From an uncultured Oscillospiraceae bacterium (lineage in GTDB: Bacteria; Bacillota; Clostridia; Oscillospirales; Oscillospiraceae), in NCBI GenBank assembly GCA_905236265.1, contig CAJOOV010000020.1, positions 1-11,240 on the forward strand: DNA of 11,240 nucleotides, given 5' to 3'. A program made the translations under genes and the position numbers. The notes beneath the pieces are model-generated. The model saw nothing but the letters and a program-made list of their open reading frames with translations, was not told the origin of the DNA and ran no database searches. How positions within the stretch are numbered: the stretch's first letter is position 1; each line of letters opens with the position of its first letter. Positions 6,773 to 11,240 of the stretch are shown in pieces.

Positions 6773-8887
6773 TTACGCCGCTCCGGCCTTCCGGGGCGGC
6801 TCGTCCAGAAAGACCGCAGGAGAGTAGAGATAGCCCTGATAGCAGTCGCAGCCCACCTGATGGAGGAACTCCCGCTCCCGCTCCGTCTCCACAAACTCCG
6901 CAAGCACAACGAGATCCAGAGACTTTGCCAGCTTGGCAATGGAGGAGATGATCTCCTGAATGTTGTCGTGGACAAACAGCCCCTTCACCAGAGAGCCGTC
7001 CAGCTTGATGACATCGAACAGGCTGTCCTTCAGATAGTTGAGAGAGGTCTGACCCATGGAGAAGTCGTCAATGGCCAGCATCAGCCCCATGCTGCGAAGC
7101 TCCCTCAGGGTGGAGAGGGTCTCCCCGGTAAAGGACAGGGCAGCCTGCTCCGTCACCTCAAGGCAGATATGCTTCCGCTCAAAGGGGTCGCTCTCGTTGA
7201 GCTGCCTGCAGTATTGCAGGAAACGGGGAGTAACCACAGTGGTTCCGGTGACATTGACGGACAGCTTGACCTCCTCGCCGAAGCGCTCCAGCACCGCCGG
7301 ATAGTCCTCCAGCGCCCGGCGCAGCACTGCCTCCTCCAGCTCCGGCAAAAAGCCTCCCTCCTCCGCCAGCTTCACCACAAGGGGCGGGAACAGCAGCCCG
7401 TACAGCCCATGCCGCCAGCGCAGCAGCGCCTCAGCGCCTACGCAGCGTCCGTCATAGTGATACTGGGGCTGGTAGGCCAGCGTCAGCTCTGTGTCCAGCC
7501 CGTGGCGCAGATCGGCGCACAGCTCCCTTGCAATGTCGCCGTAGATGTCCCCCCGGTCAATCAGGTGGTTTTTCACCAGCTCCTGCTCGTGGGTGCGGAA
7601 GAACTGGACAAACTCCTCATAGCGCTCCTGGGCGTTTTCCTCGCTCTCCCGATCCAGCAGGCGCACAAAGGGCAGATAGATCAAAATGCCCAGCAGCACA
7701 TTCACAAGCTGCAGCACTGTCCCCGCCAGAGAGCCTGTGGCGATGTAGCCCCCCAGCAGAATGGGCGTTGTCCACGCCACCTCATGGGTAATCATGGGAA
7801 CGGCTCCGCTGGATACTGCGGCATAGGCCACAGAGTAGCACACCAGAGGGGCGGCCAGAAAGGGGATGAGCATATTTGCGTTTAAAATAATGGGCAGTCC
7901 GAAGACCATCAGCTCGTTGATATTGAATATCATGGGAAAGGCAGCGGCGATTCCCAGCCCCCGCCTTGCCCGGTTGCGGGAGAACAGGAGAATGGCAATC
8001 AGCAGGCAGATTGCCGCTCCGCAGCCGCCCATGAGCACAAAGCAGTCGAAAAACTCCTTGGTCAGCACCGTCTCCGGGGCGCTCCCTGCCGCAACAGCCG
8101 CCTGATTCGCCGCAAGGCCGGGGACAAAGCAGGTCTGCATCACGCCCTCCAGCGTGTCGCTGCCATGAATGCCGAAAAACCACAGCAGAGAAGAGAGCAA
8201 CACAAAGCAGAAGCCCCGCAGGAAGCCGTCGCTGATATGGGCAAACAGGGTGTCAAAGGCGTGGGAGAGCAGCATCCGGAAGGAGTCCACCTGAAACACC
8301 AGCACCACCAGCAGATTCAGCAGGGCGAAGGAGATGGCCACCACGGCAATGGGCACCACCGTGGAGAGCATCCGGTTGAACTCCCGATCCACCCCGGCGG
8401 AAAACAGATAGCGCCTGCCCTTGTGGGACAAGCGGTACACCTGCAGATAGAGGGCGGAGGCGCCCAGCCCTGTGAGAATGGCGAGGAACATGGATTTCGG
8501 CCCCATGCCGTCTGTGCCGAAGCCTGGCAGGTATGCCCCGGCGAGAATGAAAAACGCCAGCAGCGAGGACAGGGAAGCGCCCCCGGACACCACCTCCGGA
8601 TCTGTCTCCTGCTTCATGTAAGCCCGGCTGATGGAGTAGGTCATGTGAACCGAGAGCACACCAAAGGTGCCGCTGTAGACCAGCTCCAGCAGCTTCAGCA
8701 CGGCCCCGCCTCCCAGCCGGGAGATAAACTCCTGATATGCAGGGATGGGGAAGGTCTGAAGAATCAGCGCAAAGGCACCGATGCTGAGAATGGGAATCAT
8801 GTGGATCAATCCACTGCGCACAGCGCGAACGGCAGAGAGCCGCTCTACCCGGCGAATGGCGGCGGTCATTCTTCCTGCGATCTCCAT
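6773..8887 (-). CDS. PTS EIIC permease fused to EAL c-di-GMP phosphodiesterase
   Basis: The 704-residue protein has two modules. Residues about 20-412 are a PTS EIIC of the lactose/cellobiose type: many membrane helices, FGIHG (238-242) and NINELMVFGLPI (322-333). His241 and Glu325 match, at one constant shift of 9, the sugar-contacting His250 and Glu334 I recall for Bacillus ChbC. A charged helical linker (about 413-465) leads to an EAL domain (about 466-692) with every catalytic position kept: Glu486 (AEALLRW), Asn545, Glu577, Asp607-Asp608, Lys628, Glu664 and Gln684. The usual DDFG is DDFS and the AEGVET loop is AEFVET. It should therefore hydrolyse c-di-GMP at the inner face of the membrane. 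No EIIA, EIIB or GGDEF gene is beside it. GGAGG (8902-8898) lies 10 nt before the ATG. Sugar sensing rather than transport is inference. Confidence 0.92.
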   Translation of the reverse strand: MEIAGRMTAAIRRVERLSAVRAVRSGLIHMIPILSIGAFALILQTFPIPAYQEFISRLGGGAVLKLLELVYSGTFGVLSVHMTYSISRAYMKQETDPEVVSGGASLSSLLAFFILAGAYLPGFGTDGMGPKSMFLAILTGLGASALYLQVYRLSHKGRRYLFSAGVDREFNRMLSTVVPIAVVAISFALLNLLVVLVFQVDSFRMLLSHAFDTLFAHISDGFLRGFCFVLLSSLLWFFGIHGSDTLEGVMQTCFVPGLAANQAAVAAGSAPETVLTKEFFDCFVLMGGCGAAICLLIAILLFSRNRARRGLGIAAAFPMIFNINELMVFGLPIILNANMLIPFLAAPLVCYSVAYAAVSSGAVPMITHEVAWTTPILLGGYIATGSLAGTVLQLVNVLLGILIYLPFVRLLDRESEENAQERYEEFVQFFRTHEQELVKNHLIDRGDIYGDIARELCADLRHGLDTELTLAYQPQYHYDGRCVGAEALLRWRHGLYGLLFPPLVVKLAEEGGFLPELEEAVLRRALEDYPAVLERFGEEVKLSVNVTGTTVVTPRFLQYCRQLNESDPFERKHICLEVTEQAALSFTGETLSTLRELRSMGLMLAIDDFSMGQTSLNYLKDSLFDVIKLDGSLVKGLFVHDNIQEIISSIAKLAKSLDLVVLAEFVETEREREFLHQVGCDCYQGYLYSPAVFLDEPPRKAGAA

Positions 8888-8942
8888 TGATCTGCCACCT
8901 CCGGAAGTCAGGGCGCATCAGGCAAAAGCGCCTCTTCATTAG

Positions 8943-8980
8943 AATAGTCAAATTATAGCGTTACCGGTTCAAATAGTCAA
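8943..8980 (-). repeat. Nine-bp direct repeat bracketing the EIIC-EAL promoter
   Basis: AATAGTCAA occurs exactly at 8943-8951 and 8972-8980, 29 bp apart. On the minus strand the upstream copy contains the -35 box and the downstream copy covers the predicted start site. The arrangement suggests a pair of binding sites that would block or shape transcription, though chance in AT-rich DNA is possible. Confidence 0.45.
8952..8980 (-). promoter_or_regulatory. Promoter of the EIIC-EAL gene
   Basis: On the minus strand, TTGACT (8980-8975), an exact 17-bp spacer and TATAAT (8957-8952) form a near-consensus sigma-A promoter about 64 nt before the start codon. The leader holds a weak GGCGC/GCGCC hairpin (8912-8932). 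It diverges from the permease promoter at 9059. Confidence 0.8.
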
Positions 8981-9058
8981 TAAGACAAGGACACCCCGAA
9001 CGCCGGACGGAACAGGGAAATCTCCTCCCGCCGGCGCAGTCCCGCCTGTCCCGCAACA

Positions 9059-9087
9059 TTGACATTCCCCGTCGGTACTGGTACAAT
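9059..9087 (+). promoter_or_regulatory. Promoter of the ABC-2 permease gene
   Basis: A consensus TTGACA (9059-9064), a 17-bp spacer and TACAAT (9082-9087) lie about 43 nt before the start codon at 9131. The TTG of the -35 box is in frame with the gene and can be mistaken for a start codon. Confidence 0.8.
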
Positions 9088-9130
9088 AGCTTATTATCTT
9101 CGGCCATTGTGCCGCAACGGGAGTCTGTAT

Positions 9131-9913
9131 ATGAAACGATTTCTCTCAGATATGAGGCATTATTCCCGCTACATCGTCTATTCTGCCAAAAGCCAGCTGA
9201 AGCAGGAGGTAGCGGATTCCTTTCTCAACTGGGGCTGGCTGATTCTGAACCCGGTGATGTTCATGCTGGTCTACGCCTTTGTGCAGATGGCGATTTTCGG
9301 CAATGCCAAGCAGTATCTGGCCTCCTTCTGCTTTGTAGGTCTGATGGTCTGGAACTTCTTCAACGTCACCGTCAGCAACAGCGTCCGGCTGATTAAGCGC
9401 TATGGCCCCATCATCTCCAAGACCTATGTGCCAAAATACTGCTTTGTCATGTCCTCCGTTTTGGTCAACGGGTTCAAGATGCTGGTTTCTCTGGGGCTGG
9501 TGCTGGTGAGCCTGATTCTCTACCGTGTGCCGGTAACACCGCTGATGCTGTGGACGGTTCCCTATCTGCTGCTGCTGATGCTGATTTCCTTCGGGTTGTC
9601 CTGTATCTTCCTCCATTACGGCGTGTATTTTGACGACCTTGCCAACATTGTACCCATCGCCCTGCGCCTGATGTTTTTCATGTCCGGCGTGTTCTACGAT
9701 CTGGAGGGCAGGCTGGAGGGCAATCTGGGTGTGCTGGTAGAGCGGCTGAACCCCACTGCCTTTATCATTTTGCAGATTCGCCGCACACTGATTTACGGGC
9801 AGGAGACGGATGTAGGCTGGTTCCTGCTGTGGACTGCGGCGGGGCTGATTTTCTCCGTTGTGGGAATCCACCTGATTTATAAATATGAGCGAACCTATGT
9901 AAAGTCCGTGTGA
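9131..9913 (+). CDS. ABC-2 type exporter permease (polysaccharide/teichoic acid export family)
   Basis: The 260-residue protein resembles the TagG/Wzm-type membrane subunit of ABC-2 exporters, which move lipid-linked polysaccharides or teichoic acids outward. A cytoplasmic amphipathic N-terminus (1-28) precedes about six hydrophobic helices (about 35-55, 63-85, 105-130, 140-165, 175-190, 232-250). The YFDDLANIVP segment (166-175) followed by FFMSGVFYDLE (182-192) and LNPTAFIIL (206-214) matches the family pattern of a cytoplasmic loop before an Ser-x-Val-x-Tyr-like helix and an Asn-Pro turn. The ATG at 9131 is preceded by GGGAG (9119-9123) with 7 nt spacing; the longer frame upstream overlaps the promoter. 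It stands alone between its own promoter and terminator. The ATP-binding partner such a permease needs is absent here, so its substrate cannot be read from context. Confidence 0.85.
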   Translation: MKRFLSDMRHYSRYIVYSAKSQLKQEVADSFLNWGWLILNPVMFMLVYAFVQMAIFGNAKQYLASFCFVGLMVWNFFNVTVSNSVRLIKRYGPIISKTYVPKYCFVMSSVLVNGFKMLVSLGLVLVSLILYRVPVTPLMLWTVPYLLLLMLISFGLSCIFLHYGVYFDDLANIVPIALRLMFFMSGVFYDLEGRLEGNLGVLVERLNPTAFIILQIRRTLIYGQETDVGWFLLWTAAGLIFSVVGIHLIYKYERTYVKSV

Positions 9914-9919
9914 CCCTGC

Positions 9920-9962
9920 TTCGGGGCAGGCGCAAAAGAGAGCGCCCGCCCCGAATTTTTTT
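9920..9962 (+). terminator. Terminator of the ABC-2 permease gene
   Basis: A 14-bp stem with a single A-C mismatch (9920-9933 with 9942-9955) and an 8-nt loop is followed directly by seven T residues (9956-9962). It starts 6 nt after the stop codon, so the permease is a single-gene transcript. Confidence 0.92.
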
Positions 9963-9972
9963 CAAAAAACTA

Positions 9973-10000
9973 TTGACAACTGAAAAAAACAGGCTATAAT
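9973..10000 (+). promoter_or_regulatory. Promoter of tRNA-Gly
   Basis: Consensus TTGACA (9973-9978), a 16-bp spacer and consensus TATAAT (9995-10000) end 12 nt before the tRNA 5' end. Both boxes are perfect, as expected for a strongly expressed stable RNA. Confidence 0.88.
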
Positions 10001-10012
10001 AGTCTTTGCTGT

Positions 10013-10088
10013 GCGGGAGTAGCTCATCTGGTAGAGCGCCACCTTGCCAAGGTGGAGGTAGCGAGTTCGAGCCTCGTCTTCCGCTCCA
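10013..10088 (+). tRNA. tRNA-Gly (anticodon GCC)
   Basis: A 76-nt cloverleaf including an encoded CCA end. The acceptor stem is GCGGGAG/CTTCCGC with one G-T pair, the D arm has GCTC/GAGC, the anticodon stem CCACC/GGTGG encloses loop TTGCCAA with anticodon GCC, and the T arm GCGAG-TTCGAGC-CTCGT is regular. Unlike the tRNA-Arg at the left end, CCA is part of the gene. Confidence 0.97.
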
Positions 10089-10092
10089 AGAT

Positions 10093-10125
10093 AAAAGAAC
10101 ATCGGTTTTCCGGTGTTCTTTTTGT
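10093..10125 (+). terminator. Terminator of tRNA-Gly
   Basis: A 13-bp stem with one U-G wobble (10093-10105 with 10110-10122) closes a TTTT loop, and the 3' arm runs into a T tract followed by GTTTT. It starts 5 nt after the tRNA CCA. Confidence 0.88.
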
Positions 10126-10137
10126 TTTGCAGTCCCA

Positions 10138-10156
10138 AACTCGCTACCTCCACCTT
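10138..10156 (-). repeat. Nineteen-nt inverted copy of part of tRNA-Gly
   Basis: This stretch is the exact reverse complement of 10049-10067 inside the tRNA-Gly gene, covering the end of the anticodon loop, the 3' anticodon stem, the variable loop and the start of the T arm. The match stops sharply at both ends. The neighbouring sequence cannot form a T or acceptor stem, so it is a fragment and not a second tRNA. Confidence 0.9.
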
Positions 10157-10182
10157 AAAATCCGGCGGTCAGCCGGATTTTT
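10157..10182. terminator. Probable bidirectional terminator between tRNA-Gly and the GIY-YIG gene
   Basis: A perfect 10-bp stem AAAATCCGGC/GCCGGATTTT (10157-10166 with 10172-10181) closes a 5-nt loop. It has T5 at its plus-strand end and T4 at its minus-strand end, so it could stop transcripts from either side. It lies about 90 nt past the GIY-YIG stop codon. Confidence 0.65.
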
Positions 10183-10203
10183 GCAATCAGGAGGTTCCCG
10201 GCT

Positions 10204-10251
10204 CCCGGAAAGGCAAAGCCTTTCCGGGACTGGGTAGCGTTACAAAACGCT
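10204..10251. other. Two adjacent hairpins downstream of the GIY-YIG gene
   Basis: CCCGGAAAGGC-AAA-GCCTTTCCGGG (10204-10228) is a perfect 11-bp stem with a 3-nt loop. AGCGTT-ACAA-AACGCT (10236-10251) is a perfect 6-bp stem. Neither is followed by a T run on either strand, so they are not clear terminators. They may protect the 3' end of the GIY-YIG transcript or be remnants of a small repeat. Confidence 0.5.
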
Positions 10252-10272
10252 TTCATTGCCGAAGGGAAAAGG

Positions 10273-10695
10273 TCAATGCTCTTCGTAAAGGTAGCGCACA
10301 TTCAGGAGAAATCTGAGAACTCCTTCAATCTGACCTCTGACAATCACATCCGGCTCTATAAGGTATTGAAAGTAACAGCAATCCCGCAGGAACTGCTTGG
10401 CGTCCTGCATTGTCCTGATATGTGGAAATGCCTCATCGTGAACCAGATACTTCTTCAGTCGTGCGCTTGACTCAGGTCCCATCAGGTGACCATTGTACAA
10501 TCCCTGCCGGAGATTCTTTGTTCTTCCCACATACAGTGTTTCTCCTGTATCCCGACGAAAAATTGCGTACACAGCGGCAAGCCCTTCCTCTAAATCCGAA
10601 GGCTTGAGTCCGTCAAAAGAAATCATTCTGCCGTTTAGCATACGTTCAGCGATGGTTTTTGCTGCAGAAAGGCGTTTCCCTATATTCTTGTCCAT
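10273..10695 (-). CDS. Small GIY-YIG nuclease-family protein
   Basis: The 140-residue product carries a GIY-YIG domain (about 40-130) with AVYAIF (41-46) in place of GIY, YVG (55-57) in place of YIG, GRTKNLR (57-63) with Arg58, and a candidate catalytic Glu124 in GQIEG. The family cuts DNA in repair, restriction or homing; many free-standing small members have no known role. The 39-residue N-terminus is basic and not recognised. The first Gly of the motif is Ala, so activity is not assured. The gene is clearly more AT-rich than typA or the oad genes, which hints at a separate origin. GGAGG (10712-10708) is 12 nt from the ATG at 10695, a long spacing; an out-of-frame ATG at 10702 sits closer. 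No convincing promoter was found in 10696-10832. Confidence 0.8.
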   Translation of the reverse strand: MDKNIGKRLSAAKTIAERMLNGRMISFDGLKPSDLEEGLAAVYAIFRRDTGETLYVGRTKNLRQGLYNGHLMGPESSARLKKYLVHDEAFPHIRTMQDAKQFLRDCCYFQYLIEPDVIVRGQIEGVLRFLLNVRYLYEEH

Positions 10696-10832
10696 AAAGC
10701 ATCTGCACCTCCCGGTCTTCCCGTCAAAGAGCGGATTATTATTTCTTCGGCAAGCAAATTATTGTACCCCATTTGTAAAACGAGAACTTCCGGTCGTAAG
10801 AAGTGCCCTGTTTGGCTCTGTCTGTCATGTCA

Positions 10833-10860
10833 CAGCGCCCGCCGTCCCCGGCGGGCGCTG
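10833..10860 (-). terminator. Hairpin after the GtrA-like gene
   Basis: CAGCGCCCGCC/GGCGGGCGCTG (10833-10843 with 10850-10860) is a perfect 11-bp, very GC-rich stem with a 6-nt loop, 17 nt past the stop of the minus-strand gene. No T run follows on the minus strand, so it is a weak or Rho-assisted terminator at best. Confidence 0.5.
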
Positions 10861-10877
10861 ATGCGTTTTCAATCCGT

Positions 10878-11240
10878 TTACTTTCCCTTTCCAAACCCCT
10901 CGGCAAAGATGGTCTTGTCAATGGCAAAGATAATCACCATGGCAACGCCGCCGGTGGCGATGGTGGTGACGATATTCCGCACCGCATCCGGCACGCCGAA
11001 GGCTGCCGTCACCGGGTTCCAGATGCAGGTGAACAGGTTCATCACCAGCATCACCCCGATGGTGCCCGCCAGATGGCAGAGAATCTGCGGGGCAAGAGGC
11101 CCATGACTGCGGAAGGTGACATTTCGCTGGAGGGGGAAGTTGATGCACTCACCCAAAAAGATGGAGGTGTAGTTGGCCAGCGTGAACGCCAGACCCCCGT
11201 CCGCCAGAGAATTGCCGATGATGGCAAGGGTAAAGGGTAC
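10878..11240 (-). CDS. GtrA-like small membrane protein (partial, N-terminus outside window)
   Basis: The reading frame is open from the window edge to a TAA at 10880-10878, giving 120 residues without a start. A TTG at 11156 is inside conserved sequence and is not the start. The visible part has about three hydrophobic helices, and the central INFPLQRNVTFRSHG resembles the Asn-Phe-x(n)-Arg-x-x-x-Phe region between helices of GtrA-family proteins. That family is linked to export of lipid-linked sugars for cell-envelope glycans. The C-terminus ends in a short glycine/lysine tail. GtrA is the best guess; another small four-helix membrane family cannot be excluded. Confidence 0.5.
   Translation of the reverse strand, partial: VPFTLAIIGNSLADGGLAFTLANYTSIFLGECINFPLQRNVTFRSHGPLAPQILCHLAGTIGVMLVMNLFTCIWNPVTAAFGVPDAVRNIVTTIATGGVAMVIIFAIDKTIFAEGFGKGK

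Noticed and set aside
6668..7885. A 405-codon plus-strand frame opposite the EIIC-EAL gene
   Set aside because: It starts inside the terminator region, has no ribosome binding site or recognisable domain, and lies against a gene with complete catalytic motifs.
9059..9130. An upstream TTG start extending the ABC-2 permease by 24 residues
   Set aside because: The TTG belongs to a consensus TTGACA box with TACAAT 17 bp on, while the ATG at 9131 has a GGGAG site at proper spacing.
10126..10166. A second, minus-strand tRNA suggested by the tRNA-like stretch
   Set aside because: Only 19 nt match; the flanks give no T-stem partner, no D arm and no acceptor stem.

Overview
The window looks like chromosomal DNA of an anaerobic, moderately GC-rich Clostridia member, most likely of the Oscillospirales/Ruminococcaceae type. 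The reasons are strong AGGAGG-type ribosome binding sites, sigma-A type promoters, Gram-positive style terminators, a biotin-dependent Na+ pump decarboxylase split into four small genes, and a c-di-GMP enzyme fused to a PTS permease. The taxonomic placement is inference; there is no rRNA or other marker that settles it.

Layout, left to right. A tRNA-Arg(CCT) gene on the minus strand (45-118) diverges from typA/bipA (336-2165, plus), a ribosome-associated translational GTPase. Next is an AIM24/TIGR00266-family gene (2329-3003, plus) with its own promoter. It converges on a four-gene minus-strand operon, 6463 down to 3080: carboxyltransferase alpha subunit (oadA), small membrane gamma subunit (oadG), separate biotin carrier protein, and membrane Na+ pump beta subunit (oadB). 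Together these form a complete sodium-translocating decarboxylase, probably of the oxaloacetate type, which turns decarboxylation energy into a Na+ gradient. One promoter and a perfect inverted repeat lie upstream of oadA.

Beyond it, also on the minus strand (8887-6773), is a 704-residue protein that joins a complete PTS EIIC membrane permease (lactose/cellobiose type) to a C-terminal EAL c-di-GMP phosphodiesterase domain. Both modules keep their key residues, and no EIIA or EIIB partner is nearby. This is the best candidate in the window for an unusual signalling system: a sugar-binding membrane module coupled to second-messenger breakdown. Its promoter is bracketed by a 9-bp direct repeat. 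It diverges from a single-gene ABC-2 exporter permease (9131-9913, plus), which has its own promoter and terminator but no ATPase partner in view.

The right end holds tRNA-Gly(GCC) (10013-10088, plus) with promoter and terminator; an exact 19-nt inverted copy of part of that tRNA just downstream; a series of hairpins; a small, more AT-rich GIY-YIG nuclease-family gene (minus, 10695-10273); and the C-terminal part of a GtrA-like membrane protein (minus) that runs off the window. No CRISPR array, rRNA, transposase, integrase or replication origin was seen.
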